A stretch of DNA of 64,000 bases from Atopsyche davidsoni (taxonomy: Eukaryota > Arthropoda > Insecta > Trichoptera > Hydrobiosidae), in NCBI GenBank assembly GCA_022113835.1, contig JAILWY010000028.1:2976001-3040000 (forward strand). Reading direction: 5' to 3'. Below are positions 40,229 to 52,555 of the stretch, piece after piece. The notes under the pieces were generated by a model that saw only the letters and a list, made by a program, of their open reading frames with translations, ran no database searches and was not told the DNA's origin. Within the stretch, counting starts at the first letter, position 1. Each line of letters begins with the position of its first letter. The position numbers and the translations under genes were made by a program.

Positions 40229-41924
40229 AAAATAATAATACACAAACTTTTTCAGTATTAAAGTATAATGTAGACTGGAAACATACATAGTGCCCTATGT
40301 ATATTTTTAACAAAGCTTAATAATTACTATTAACATGTTTGTGACTTTAAACTATAGTAGAAACTCTAGTTAACAGATTTAACCCTGTAAAATGGTTGTT
40401 TACCCCGTATTGTAATTAATCGTCAGGTGAAAACTAATAAATATTTTTATTGTTATCACAAGTGATTTGGCGATCCACTGTAACCCGGTCGTATTATCGT
40501 CCATAGACTTCTTATAAAATCTCTGATCTGCTTTGCCATTGACTTTAGTTTATCAGATCAAAAGCTGCACTTGTAGCCTCCTTTAAGATCTGGTCATGCA
40601 GAGCAGATAAGTGGATGACGTGTGGGTTGACTGCGTAAACAGATTCCTCAAATATGCTCCGAGGGTTGTATTTCGCATCAGAAGCTGAATTTTTGTAAAT
40701 GACAGTAGTGTGCGTTAGTTCTTGTTTCAAGGCCACGAGTCTTGATATTCATGGGATTATTTGCAAGTTGTTACCTACAAAGATTTATTGTTACGTGTTG
40801 TATGGTACTGAATTGCTTACAGCCTGACGCACAGTCATACACCAGATGTATATTTATTGACAAATTTTAGCAATTTTTAATACATTTAACCTTAATTATA
40901 TTTGTATGGAACAGAAATGTTCCGAGTATTAAACGCCGCATCTACCTCGCAGCACTCCTCTTGAGGAATGATTTTCCATTAGATAATCTAAATGTGTAAA
41001 TATGCTGAAAGTTTTAACAGTGATTTCAGAAATATTTAATTTTTGTTGTAAATACAGGTATTTTGAGTTTCGTATCCTCCATTGGTGTATTTTGCCTCAG
41101 AATCACCTTTCCGCTCCACACTCTGTGGTCACTAGTCGATTCTTCTAGCTATTTAACACTATAAGTACTATACCAATCCATCAATTGATCAGACCGTAAT
41201 GCTACACCGACTTCAAATACTCTATATATCATGAGTTCCTTGGACCCTTCTTGTTTTTAGATATTTGTAGATGAGCCAAATCTTCAATAAACCCTCGCCT
41301 CGGCCAATGCACGAACTAGTGCCTTTTCAAACTACCATGCCTGTTACTTGTAGACACGATAGAGCTATGGCGGCCTTTAATGTACTTTTCATAGGAGAAA
41401 GATTCCGCCTATAGATTTGAGATTCAACAAACCGAGTTCCTACTGTAGAGTAATTAGTATCCTTTATCAAAATAATTGATCGATCCCTGTGTTATTGGTT
41501 TTGTGTATTTGATGATTAACAAAGTAATTAATGAATTGATCTGAAGAGTGTACCTGTTTGCGTGTCGGATATTTTTGACAGACTTGTGTTCTCCGCGGGT
41601 GTGAGTTACTATTTTCATAACACTGTTTACCTAACACGATGCCTGCCAGAGTTAACAAAGTAGTTGTGTTTATGCTTTATTGGCCATTACTTATGTTGTG
41701 TGATATTTTTGAGACTGTTTTTTTTTATGAGTTTAAATGTAGTTAGTTTTCAATGTTGTAAGCGTTGTATTGTCATTTGAATTGATGAAAAATAAACATT
41801 TTACGCATTTCAACTTTTTATTTATTTATAAATAAAATAACCTCTACAGTTTCACTAACTCAAAATGAAGTATACTTTGAATATCGCAATTTTATCAAGA
41901 TTGGCAGACAATTTCGACATGTTC

Positions 41925-41980
41925 AGTGAAATTGTTACCAAACTCTTCTGAGGAGGGGCACGTGAAGAAGAAAACACGAT
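41925..41980 (+). pseudogene. LINE 3' end fragment
   Basis: FSEIVTKLF-stop is followed by GGAGGGGCACGTGAAGAAGA. A short 5'-truncated member of the same family. Confidence 0.5.
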
Positions 41981-42439
41981 GCGACAGGATCGAGATATAA
42001 CCAGACGAAAATAATAAAAAAATTAACTTTCCCAGGAGTTTTAAATTTTTTACAACTTAAATACAAAAAATTCGGGATACCAAAATATAGATTTGCATAA
42101 AAAAAATATCAGTTTATATTTAAATTCATATATATATCCAAAAATATTTCTATTACAATTTCGAATCATGTTTCGTGCTAAAGGTGGATCTGGTACCGGA
42201 GCCGAAACTTCGGACATTACGATAATAAATCGACTTGCCTTAATACCCAAGAAAGCAATTTTATTTACCGCCTGAAAAGCGTGCCGATATTGCAAATACA
42301 TCGAGTTAAAACTAACCTAAAATATTTTAGAAATGACCTTGATATAATATTTTAATTCAGATCGATTTGTTGCATATTTATTTCGGTGCTGAATCAACGA
42401 GTTGTCCAAATGGAGTGCTTTTCAGGTCTTCGTTAACAA

Positions 42440-42528
42440 GGCATGAATAAGTTGAAATAAATAAATAAATAGGAACAGACTTGATGTAACAAGTTTGAGG
42501 TTATGTAATGGTACTACTTTTACACATA
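42440..42528 (+). repeat. Dispersed repeat end, copy A
   Basis: GCATGAATAAGTTGAAATAA, then CAGACTTGATGTAACAAGTT and TGAGGTTATGTAATGGTACT. The same sequence lies at 43760-43852. Probably the tail of a SINE-type element. Confidence 0.65.
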
Positions 42529-42664
42529 TTAGTTTCGTAATTTTTAAAATGAAATACAGACCATAAAACTTCATAACCATATAAAAAAAAGACCTTACAG
42601 TTTTATTTATGCCTTGCAGTATAATATATAGTAGGTCATAAAAAATGTATGTTGCTTGCTATAA

Positions 42665-43085
42665 ATTGATTTGGGATACTTGATCCAGCATCCCTTGTTA
42701 TTCTCACGCGGCGAAACGGTAAATGAGCCCAGGAAGCATATGGAGGCACCCAAAGAAGAAGATTATTTTATATTAAATACTACGCACAATTTCAAAGCCG
42801 CTGGGTCATTCATAGCATCCGTTGCTACCCCAAATGAAAATAGACTTAGGACACTTGCTCCAGCATCCCTTGTTATTCTCACGCGGCGAAACGGTAAATG
42901 GGTCCAGGAAGCATATGGAGACATACCAAGAAGAAGATACCGCACAACTTCAAAGCCGATGGGTCATTCATAGCGTCCGTTGCCACCCTTAAGAAAAAAT
43001 TGATTTATGACACTTGTTCGTCGCATTGTGTGTTGAAGCGGCTTAACCCAACCGCCGGCACGGAGACGAGTCCAGGAAGTCAGCA
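42665..43085 (+). repeat. ~172 bp tandem repeat, 2-2.5 copies
   Basis: CCAGCATCCCTTGTTATTCT and CACGCGGCGAAACGGTAAAT occur at about 42686 and 42859. CAAAGCCG.TGGGTCATTC and ATAGC.TCCGTTGC follow in each, and a degraded third copy (GTCCAGGAAGTCAGCACCTGG) ends near 43085. The open frame of 100 codons across it is not supported as a gene. Confidence 0.75.
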
Positions 43086-43674
43086 CCTGGAGGCTGGGCA
43101 GGAAGTAAGAAATAAATAAAGAATATCTGTGCTAAACTGTTTACGCCGCTTCCTGCGCCGCCCGGCCCCATTGTGCGGGCATCCTGTTTGTCCGAATATT
43201 ATGATTTTCATGAATGGGCCGGGCCGGGACAAAGCAACCCGAATGCCTGCAATAAGCTTTAAAGTCGCCATTTATCTGTATATTTACTATTTGGAATTGT
43301 GTATAACTATTACCTATCATTTTTATATAAAAAAATATTATTTCTCTTAACATCATTACGTTTCTGTGTTTTGAGTATTATTTTCGGAATCCATTCATTC
43401 ACTAAAAATGAATGAATTGATATTTCAGAGAACTTGTTTTTTTATAATTTCATTCACTGCCAGCTTCTATAAGATTTTTCTAAGAACTTCACAGACAGGC
43501 ATTTCTCATGAAATATGTGCCATTCTGAGACACGATAAGCCCCGTCCGTGTATTTGAACGGATTAAATACAAATCGCATGTTTTCTACCAAAAAATGCTA
43601 AAATTATTCACACTGCAAGCGAAAATACAATTCATTAAATATATGGCTCTGATCCTGGTCCAGGTTGTGAGGCT

Positions 43675-43852
43675 TACACGATGTGGCTTAAGTGGTAGCG
43701 TGCGTGGGTTTCTCTGTTTTCGTTATTGAATTTGTGTAGGGAAAAGCCTTTTATTATTGCATGAATGAAAGAATAAGTTGTATTAAATAATTAAATAGGT
43801 ACAGACTTGATGCAACAAGTTTGAGGTTATGTGATGGTACTACTTGACGTGT
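43675..43852 (+). repeat. Dispersed repeat, copy B with A-box-like head
   Basis: Begins with GATGTGGCTTAAGTGGTAGC, an A-box-like tRNA-type motif also present at 53766 (GGTGTGGCTTAGGCGGTAG). Ends with CAGACTTGATGCAACAAGTT and TGAGGTTATGTGATGGTACT, shared with 42468-42528. The layout suggests a second SINE family. Confidence 0.5.
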
Positions 43853-44089
43853 CACCCTTGTTTATAGATATGAAATAACTAATTGTTATATTTTAAGTAA
43901 TAATGCTGTTTATAATTTACTTTTTGCGTCATGGTCGATGTTGTGCTGCAACAATGCTGCGTGCTCTTCGCCGGCTCTGCGCTCCTGGTGCTTGGATATC
44001 TGGCTTGTGTTTTGCATAAAGTACGTAAAATATTTTTGTCTCATAAATAAATTAAATTTTTTATTGACCTCGTTTGTTTTATTGACCTC

Positions 44090-44262
44090 GCCAACCAAAA
44101 GATTAGCGAATTTAATATTTTTTTGAATATATAAAATTCGCTTTTCTTCACGTTGACACTGTTTTGATAATGCCAACGTGAAAGGTTGGCGAAACACAAC
44201 AATAAAATTAAACACATGGAAAATAAATGATAATTCCACCACTGTGTCAAAAATATTGAATT
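44090..44262. mobile_element. Decayed GCCAAC-hairpin MITE
   Basis: AATGCCAACGTGAAAGGTTG is followed by GCGAAACACAACAATAAAAT, and the decayed terminal repeat CTGTGTCAAAAATATTGAAT ends near 44262. Overlaps the first units of the GC-rich array. Confidence 0.55.
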
Positions 44263-45571
44263 GGATTTATAATTTACATTTGCAATTCAATAATAATTTT
44301 GTACCTTAGAGTTGCTGCGTTTTATTCAGTTGAGTGTCCGATGCTTTGGACCCGGAACGGAGAAGAGCTCCTCGCAGGTTCTGCGCTCCTAATACACGGA
44401 CGTGGACCTTGTGGGAGTTGTTGGGTTGGGAGTACTAAATACTGTTTTTCGCTATTACTGCATACATTTGTCGACATAGCAGAAAATATTAAATTATACT
44501 TACAAAGCAAGTCAACTGAAAAAAAATGAGTTGTTTGGCTGCATTTTGAAATATTCAAAGAGAAAAAAAAAAAAAAAAAAAAAACCATCAATTAAAAATT
44601 TTGATTAGCTATTTTTGGAAGAGGTCATTTTTTTTTATTGAATTCAAAAAAAGAATGGTTGAAATAATTAATCGGTGCTCCAGGATTGCTGCATTATGAC
44701 GCGCTGTTTTGTGCGGGCTCGATGCCCGTTACGTTGGCGGTCCGGGCCGCGCATTGCTCCGCGCCGATGTGAAGCTCCCCGCAACGTCTGCGCTCCTGGT
44801 ACTCAATCGTGGGACGAGGAAGTCTGGCCGGGCTCTGAAGAATATTAAAATTTATCTATTGGCGGCATGACATGCGAAAATGTCGGTTGAAAATTTTTTT
44901 TTTTTTATTAAAATTGAATTATTGATTTCAAATGTATTAATTAAAACAATTATTATTAAATCGGTGTGTTCTGGTAGTTTATGCTGAATTGTACGGGTCT
45001 GGTGTAGGGTGTAGGTGCAGGGCGCAGCTGTCTCCTGGAGCTGTCGGAGGGACAGCTCCTCGAATGTTCTGCGAGCCTGGTACTTGAACGAAGTAGCAGA
45101 GTTGTCTGGCTGCGTTCTGAAATGGGAGATATGTTTTTTTTTTTTTTTTTTTGTGTCTATGACAATGAATAAAAGGCTAATGTGTGTAATTTTTATTTAT
45201 CAATTTGATTTTTAAAAAAAAAATATTAACACACGTTAAAAAAATATTGTTAGTGAATAAAATAATTTATATGCCCATTCGGGGACTATTTTATATTACA
45301 AAATTGAGGAAATGCGTTTATTTGCGTTGTTTTGTACGGGCCGTGTGTCGCTCCTCGCGGCGTCTGCGCTCCTGGTGGCCGATCGTGGGGCCTGGGTTTG
45401 GCTGCGTTCTGGATGGGGTTTGTTTTGTTTTGTTGCCTCGATCGATCGACGCCTGCCCGGCCACGGTGGCGGTCAGGGCTGTGCTCCTCGCTGGCTCTGC
45501 GCTCCTGGTACTCGAACGAAAAACCCGACTTGTTCGGAACTTAGAGAACATGTTGTGAGAGACGCGATCCA

Positions 45572-46023
45572 TCAAAATTGATGTGGAATCCAAACGTCGT
45601 AACGCGAAACCATCCCTATGCGTTTCAAATGTCTCAATACAGTTGATTGGTTGACTCCCATCTTCAACGCGATCTCCCTGGTTGTTTGACGTGGATTAGT
45701 GTCAATTATGATTTTTAAATTGTCGTCATCAGACCTCAAAGGCCGCCCAGATCGGAACTGTGTAAACCATCTTTGTGTTAGTCGAACTTTGATGACATCT
45801 GTTCCATACACATCGCAAATGTTTTTGGTTGCCACAGTTGCAGTATTGTCATTATGGAATTCATACTGTAAACAGTGACGTAAATGCACTTTATCGACCG
45901 ACAATTTTGAAAAAATATAAGGGTTCTTCCCTTTACCCTGGCTGGGACAGTTATTCGTCAGTTCCGAGGATTTTTTTTTCGTTTGGATCATACAAAAACG
46001 TCAAAACTTTTGCATCAACCTAA
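45572..46023 (-). mobile_element. Mariner 5' fragment with HTH region
   Basis: The minus-strand frame encodes the paired-type helix-turn-helix region of a mariner transposase: LRHCLQYEFHND, RWFTQFRSGRPLRSDDDNLK, TNPRQTTREIALKMGVNQST and VLRHLKRIGMVSRYDVW. The same order is found in SETMAR/Hsmar1-type proteins. A short stretch before SGRP is missing. The terminal repeat at 46023-45999, read on the minus strand as TTAGGTTGATGCAAAAGTTT, resembles the Hsmar1-type end. The catalytic half is absent; the copy breaks at about 45575. It interrupts the GC-rich unit array. Confidence 0.8.
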
Positions 46024-48038
46024 TATAAAATGAATCAAGAGAATTCCAAAATGATTTTTATGACAAATTCAAATGATTGCGATATGAAATATTTTATTGT
46101 CGTTGGGCAAATAAATATAATTAAAATTTATGTATAAAATATGTCGCTTGAAAAATTGTTTATAAAATTTAAATTATTTACACATTTTTTTTTAATAGCA
46201 AAGTAATTTAAATTTATTGATAACACTAGATTTTATTTTTACATTTGCAAGTGTATTTATTATATTGCTGTGTTTTAAATGAAGTTGGCGTTTCCGCTGA
46301 TTGTACTCCTCGCGGGCTCTGCGCGCCTGATACATGAACGTGGAAACTGAGGTTGGCTGCGATTTGAAATACGGACATTCAAATATTTGTATTCAACAAA
46401 GGTTATATTATATATATATATAACAAATTAAAATGATGAGAAGTAAATAGTAAAAATGTAATAGTAGATTTATTTATTAAAAATATAAAATATTTATAGG
46501 TTTGATTTTAAACATATTGCACTGTATTTTTAAATAATTTATTAAAAAAAAAAAAAAAAATTGTATGTAATTTATCGCCATAAAACTTTTATACGTTCGT
46601 TAGTTTGGTACTCCACGGTTGCTGCGTCATGCACGAAGTTCGCGTTTGTGCGGTCTCGACGCCCGTCACGTTGGCGGTCCGCGGTGCGCGCGGTCGCCCG
46701 CGTGACGCTCGCCGCCGGCGGGACGACCCTTCGCGGTGTCTGCGCTCCCGATACCCGAGCGTGGGACTTGGGTTTGGCTGCGTGTTGCTTGCGCGCTGCC
46801 CGGTATGTTGGCGGTCTGTTGGCCGTCGCCCGCTTGAACTCGGCCGGAGAGGGGGAGCCTCTCGCAGGCTATGCGCTCCTGGTACCAGAACGAAGAACCG
46901 GTGTGTTGTTTGGCTGCGTTTTGAAATAAAATATTTGTTGTCTTTGAAAAATTTAACTATGGTATTATTGTTTGCTGTATTTTCGCACTGTTCTTTTTTT
47001 AAAACGAAACTATAAATTATGTGTTTTTTTTTATTTTTTATTTTTAAATTCACATTATCACAAATAAATAATTTATATATTATTATCATTGAAGCGAATA
47101 AAATATAACTAGCCTTACAAGTTATTCTAATTAAATATATTATTACATTTGTTTTGTATTGCGGATTAGCCGCTGACGTTTGCGTTTGTTTTGTACGGGC
47201 CCAGTGACAGTTTGAATTGTACGGCCCGAACCGCTGAATTTGGAGCTCCTCGCCCGTTATGCGCTCCCGATACACGGACGTGGAAACTGAGGTTGGCTGC
47301 GTTTGACAGCAGCAACAAAAACATTACCAATCCAATTTTAATACGATTTATTTATATTAAATATTTTTATGTATTGATTGAATATAGTGATAAAATGAAT
47401 GATACTAATTGAAATAATAATTATTTTTGTGATTTGTTAATTTTTGCACTTCGGATTTGCTTCGTTTTAGTAGCGGCAGGGGGAGGGGGGGGGGGGAGGG
47501 GGTCGCAAGCCGCTGTCCCCGCTGAAGAGGGCCCCCTCGCAGTTTCTGCGCTCCTGGTAGTTTAACGTGGATCTTGGGTTTGGCTAAGTTTTGAATCGCG
47601 ACATGAACATGTCTGTTTATTGTATACATACCGAACAGCTGAAATTTATCAATTTGAATTTTAAATTTAGAATTGCAAATTTGACATTTAAATATTTTTG
47701 TCATATATTTATTTTATTTAATGAATTATTTATTAATTGAATATTAAAATAATAAAAAAAAAATTTTGTATGCAAATCTATTTTTTTCAGTATTGCTGCG
47801 CTAGTAGAATAATAGAGGGGGGGGGGGCTGTTGGATACCCTGCCGAAGTGGAACTCCAGCAGGCTTCGCACCTGTTGCTTACAAATTAATATAATCGGAA
47901 TAAAAAAAAAACATCGGATTCATCGGAACGTACAATCGATCCCCCGATTATTAAAATTGATTACTTAAAAATAAAAATAAACTGTATTAGGTTGGGTATT
48001 ATATAAATATTTTTTGCCAGTCGAGTCAGTGTCCGCGG

Positions 48039-48330
48039 TTGGCCACCCCTGGCGGGTGCAAGTTGTCTGCAGGCTGCGTCCCTCAGACAGGAAGCGCGAG
48101 CGGCCACTTCCGCCCGCTGGAGTGGACGCGACTTCGTGTGCCTCACATTCCCCACAGCAGGGGTGGCCAAGGCGTCGTGTGTCTGATATGCACAACGCAT
48201 CAATAATTAATTACATTGAATAAAAAAAATCACCATTTTTTTAATATTAATTAATTTAAATTTAAACTTATTCTTATAATTAAAAAAAATACAGGTCACC
48301 CGTTGTGATCAAAAGTTTGCCAACCCCTGA
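48039..48330. mobile_element. hAT-like ends around a short element
   Basis: TTGGCCACCCCTG at 48039-48051 and CAGGGGTGGCCAA at 48158-48170 face each other outward. The second could pair with TTGCCAACCCCTG ending at 48330 to give a 173 bp MITE. The 8 bp flanks of that pair do not match. The same terminal sequence recurs at 52444-52457 and, inverted, at 53386-53399. This is clearly a repeated motif, but element boundaries are uncertain. Confidence 0.4.
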
Positions 48331-48957
48331 TATATATTGCTTCGTGAATGCGACTGGGATCGCCATTTATTTGTTTATTATTTTAACCTAATCTTTCTAT
48401 CGATACGCGAAGCTAATAACAATACTTCGACGCCCATTTGCGCTATAATATATTATTATTTATAAAAAAAATATAGGAATGCGATGCAAAAAAGCAAAGT
48501 ATTTAATTTATTAATTTAAAAATGATTATTTTTTTTAAACTAAAATATTATTCAACGGACGATTTACTTGTTATAAATATAAACAAGTTTAAAAAAAAAA
48601 CATAAATCAACAAGTGCTTTAGATTTGTTTAATTTGTAATACTCCACGTACTGTACCGATGACTAGGAGATTGTTTCCGAAGATAATGAGTTTTAGTATG
48701 AGAATATATTTACTGCACATAAATAAATATTGTTGGCCAGATATGAAAATAAGTGTTTTGATCTTACCGCGAGCGGGATGGCGAGTGATGCTGGACCACC
48801 AGCCGCCCATTCATCATGCCAATTATGACACACCAGCTCCCCGGGCAGACAGGAAGCGGCTCCGTCAACTTGTCACTCCAGCACGAGAGATGTCGGCCGC
48901 CCATATTTGATTGAGAAGCACCCTGACGAATAAGGACACAACATGAGGTGCTCGGTG

Positions 48958-49030
48958 GAATTTCTTCTTCTTCGTGTGCCTCTCTCTCCTCAGAGGAGGT
49001 TGGCAACCATCTCACTGAATAGTTTTCTTG
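48958..49030 (-). pseudogene. LINE 3' end fragment (minus strand)
   Basis: The minus strand reads FSEMVANLL-stop (ATTCAGTGAGATGGTTGCCA) followed by the GAGGAGAGAGAGGCACACGA tail. Same family as 25.5 kb. Confidence 0.6.
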
Positions 49031-49539
49031 AATTTTTTAAAGTTATTTTACACTTGCTGTCGCGACTACTTTCGCCAACATCTTCAAGCAGAATAAAGTC
49101 CAATCTGCTTGAAGATCTAGGAAGGGTGTATCTTATCGCAATACACGGCATATGGCGATCAGTTGGGTTTATTTGTCGGTCGGTTGTCAGCTACGAAATA
49201 TGGGACCCTCGAGGTCACAGAATGTCTGAAGGGATGCGCCTGCCCTCGGCCCCTTCTCCCCCCTGGTAACCCGATAGCCCTAAATGGGTGTTTAATTTTT
49301 TACGGCCGGAGCGTGGCGAGGATATCGACGAGTGTTACGGTATCCGCAGAAGCGGAAATCCTGGAGATTAGGGGTCATTAATTATTTAATAATGGCGAGG
49401 TACAGTTGGTTTCCGGTGCACTGCCGCTCGCTCTGCAGATGTGAATTTTTCATGACGGCAGAAAAGGTACCGTTCCGTGTAGGTTCCTTAAGGTCACATA
49501 TATGCTGTATAATAATAAATAAATTATTCTCCATCAAGT

Positions 49540-49720
49540 GGTTTTCCTCAGAGGAGGTTGGCGACCATTCCACTGAGCATTTATTATACATTCTTTCCTT
49601 ACTTTCTTTCCTCAAGCGTTTAGATCTAATACTCGACAAAGCACATCCCTCCACAATCATTCCAGCTCCACTGCTCCATTACCGATGCTTTACACACGCT
49701 CAGTGTACAGAATAGCAGCC
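49540..49720 (-). pseudogene. LINE 3' end fragment (minus strand)
   Basis: GCTCAGTGGAATGGTCGCCA followed by ACCTCCTCTGAGGAAAACC on the minus strand is the same C-terminus and stop. The upstream 49620-49700 region matches the copy at 61.3 kb (TCCATTACCGAT and ACACACGCTCAG.GTACAGAA). Confidence 0.6.
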
Positions 49721-50039
49721 ATGCACATGCAATCACGGGGTGACTTATAAACAATGTCGAGTTCAACACATGGTATTTTCAGGTATAACAAAAGGTGGCA
49801 GGCGATCTTGTTTGCGGTGGCATTTCTTTAAATGGCTGTTTTGTTCACGAGTTTTTTTCCCCCACTTCCGGTGCGACGAGTTTATTTGGGAGCTTATTTT
49901 TTTGTGCCTGGCATCCCTCCGCCTGTCTGACGTGATTCGTCATCTGTCGATATCCCGGCGTGCGACGCGCCGGGAAGGGGTCGCAAACCGTTAAAATACC
50001 GAGAACATATGTTTTTCGAAGCGTAAAAGCATCCTATTG

Positions 50040-50205
50040 TTTATCATATTTGCAGAAATACCGAATAAAAATGCGATGAACGTTATCGTGGATGCGGAAT
50101 TCGCGGCAGCGGCAAGTGATAAGTCCGGCCCAGGATAGGCGTATATTCAGTGTGGCGGTCGCCAACCTTTTATGAGGAGAAGCACCCGAAGGAGAATCGT
50201 GTAAT
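50040..50205 (+). pseudogene. LINE 3' end fragment
   Basis: GATGCGGAATTCGCGGCAGC matches the copy at 25.5 kb. PAQDRRIFSVAVANLL and a stop follow, then GAGGAGAAGCACCCGAAGGA, the shared 3' UTR start. It lies just upstream of the inferred edl promoter. Confidence 0.65.
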
Positions 50206-50338
50206 TTATTTTATTCTTTTTAGTCCGTGTCACGCACTCAACCGTTTTGTAATCGCTGTTCAATTTAACCGGGCTTTAGAAACACGGGCGTGAGTGGGGA
50301 TCGTCGCGGAAATGCTGCATCTGCGTCACAGCGGCGTG

Positions 50339-50408
50339 GTGGGGAAGTGGTAGTGGGGGAGGTGGAGGGTGGAAGAGGGGGGGAGGGGTTAGGTTAGGTT
50401 AGGTTAGG
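50339..50408 (+). repeat. G-rich tract ending in (TTAGG)4
   Basis: A run of G-tracts (groups of 3-8 G separated by T, A or GA) ends in four perfect TTAGG units at 50389-50408. TTAGG is the telomere repeat of most arthropods. Four units is too short for a telomere fusion scar. The G-tracts could form a quadruplex on the plus strand just upstream of the inferred edl promoter. Confidence 0.7.
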
Positions 50409-50439
50409 CAAGACCACCCCTTGGTGCATCTGTCATTCA

Positions 50440-50668
50440 TTCTCGCGTCGGCGGTCGAGGCGAGCGCACGTCTCCTCGGTGCAGCTCTCAGCTATACCAG
50501 TCTGAGCAAACTATGCTTATAGACGAGTGCACACAACTAATAAATTAAACTGTCTAAACATATTTTTTTATATTACTATAAATATATAAAAATTAAGCAG
50601 TGTGTGATATTGTTTAGTTTTGAGTGTGAATAGCGGCGGGTATTTGGATTTTTTCTGCCGAAACGAAG
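50440..50668 (+). promoter_or_regulatory. edl: Probable edl promoter and non-coding first exon
   Basis: A G-rich block followed by moderately GC-rich DNA stands out from its AT-rich surroundings. It ends in a strong donor, AACGAAG|GTAAGC, at 50668/50669. The next good acceptor on this strand is TTTTTCGTTTCAG at 55496, which begins the edl exon holding the start codon (55497-55699). I infer a non-coding exon here; its 5' end is not determined and 50440 is a guess. A transcript read spanning 50668 to 55497 would confirm it. Confidence 0.45.
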
Positions 50669-52144
50669 GTAAGCACAATCAAACCATTAAAAAAAAATTG
50701 CTCCGGTAGTTACCGCTGCTGATAGGTGAATTCCAAACTGATGTGATTTTCCCGCTTCAGTATTTAAAAATTCAAATCAATATAAACAATGCTTGAGGCA
50801 GGAATTTATAAGTAAATTGAAGACATAAAAAAATACAAAACTTGACCTTGATTATCTTGAAACCAAAATTAATTTTTATATACACTCGGGTTATATTTTA
50901 AACAATTAGAAAAAATAAATGCATATATTATTATTTGGCCGGAATGATTTTATTTAACCATACATTTATGTGTATGAATTTATATACACTCCAAATATTT
51001 ACCAAGGCAAGTTTAAACTAAAAAAGGATATGGAAATGTAAAAGTATCGACACGTACGAAATTTTGACCTTGACACTATGTAAATTTATGCCAACACATG
51101 TTCGTAATGCTTGTCGATGACGTTGAGCACACTAATGCCACGTGTAACCGGGTGTTTGCCATTTTCCTCCCAGTTGGCACCTCATTTAACAAATCTTGTT
51201 GGGGTGTTATTTAATTGTAACTGGAGTTATTTTCAACAACATATATATCTAATATCTTATAATAAATGAAAAATATGAGCAAAAGCATTTTATTGCTAAA
51301 TTGGTTAATATATTATTAGCTTTTAATGAGCTTGTATATGTTAAATAGTTTCATTATTGCATTTGTATATACTTATGGGAAATACAATAAAATGTATGGC
51401 GGACTTCTAGATTTATTAAACCGGCAAATATTGAGTTATTATCTATTGATTAAACTGATCACTGATTACTAGGCTATCATTTCTAGATTCATCAATACTA
51501 AATTAAGTTCATATGAGATTTTCATGAGTTTTTATTATATTGTTAAAACAGTAATTAAATTGTTGGTTAAATTTATCTATTTTTTGTTTCTTTATGTAAA
51601 ACCATTTTTTGTAATTTTACGAATACACCGTTATTTTTATGAATTATGCACACTTTAGTTTGTTTTCGATTCACACGGTTTTCTAATAAACCAATCTTCA
51701 GTGCAAATCGGGGGAAAGGTGTAGTTCATTTCAGAAATAGCGTTAGGTAAACTTTAACCGTAGAAAAACTTCTTCATGAACTTGGGCACGAGCCAATGAT
51801 ACTTTAGTAGGAACATAAAGTTTAAAGTGTACTTTAAATATTGATGGTTAAGTCAACGTATCAATATTAATGTGTGCGCTGTCCGGAAATGACGCATGCC
51901 GCCAGCCGGAAATAGGATATATCCAATTCCCCCGGATTAAAATATTAAATTAAATCTTTGCACTGAGGTAAGAACAATGATGTTTTAATTAAAAAATATA
52001 TTCAGCCAACATTCACACAGGTTAGTGTTTTAAATGGGTGATCAGTGTAGAAGGCTTTCATGTTGAAAATTGTATCGGAGACGATGGATGTAAAAAAATA
52101 TTCAATAAATGTGGATGTGGAATTAATCAGGTTTGCGATACGTT

Positions 52145-52200
52145 CAGTGATAGTCCAGTGGTCACCGACCTGCTCCGAGGAGAGGCCCTCGAAGATGGCA
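52145..52200 (+). pseudogene. LINE 3' end fragment, stop codon altered
   Basis: VVTDLLRGEALEDG corresponds to MVTNLL-stop-GEAPEEE of other copies, with the TGA changed to CGA. Same GAGGAGAGGCCCTCGAAGA tail. Confidence 0.45.
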
Positions 52201-52555
52201 CAGAGCGGCTCGCGACCCGCGGGTCGACCTCCCCATCCGTGGTCGTTTCAATAAAGCCAATAATGAGCACAGGAAATCCTTACAAAGCGCGCACAATCGC
52301 GTAGGAAAATGGAAATACTATAATAAAAAAACAATACGCAGCGCGTCCGGGTCCTTCACTGCGCATTCACCGGCCGAATTCAGATAATCATAATGCCGGC
52401 CGATCGGACTTCCGCCGAGCCCATGGGGCGGGGGCGCATCCACCAGGGGTGGCCAACACTGCCCACCCATGGTGGACATGATGGCTCGACTTCACGATAA
52501 AGATTGCGATGATGATGTGTTACGCGTTAGTTTGAAAAATGATGATCACGGATTA

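Larger units (their letters stand above)
43940..47890 (+). repeat. Array of about eleven diverged GC-rich units
   Basis: A core (AGCTCCTCGCAGGCTCTGCG, CTCCTGGTACTCGAACGTGG, then G.TTTGGCTGCGTTTTGAAAT) recurs near 43960, 44366, 44772, 45054, 45349, 45480, 46305, 46727, 46853, 47241 and 47530, with a weak trace near 47850. Several units have a shared upstream part: GCTGCGTTTTGTACGGGCTC, then GATGCCCGTTACGTTGGCGG. Units are joined by AT-rich linkers, often with poly-A or poly-T. Copies share perhaps 60-80% in the core by eye. No reading frame is conserved among copies. I do not recognise the family. Confidence 0.7.
48331..50040. other. Repeat-rich intergenic DNA
   Basis: Apart from the two LINE ends there is a GC-richer stretch at 49.14-49.37 kb with no intact frame. 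It reads like an old transposon fragment but I could not assign it. No gene is supported. Confidence 0.45.

Noticed and set aside
42671..42973. 100-codon plus-strand frame
   Set aside because: Lies entirely in a tandem repeat; repeated segments do not keep the frame in the third copy.
46589..47275. 228-codon minus-strand frame in the GC-rich unit array
   Set aside because: It spans two units and the AT-rich linker between them, has no domain, and its sequence is not conserved between units.
50389..50408. Interstitial telomere fusion scar
   Set aside because: Only four TTAGG units, with no head-to-head arrangement or subtelomeric sequence.
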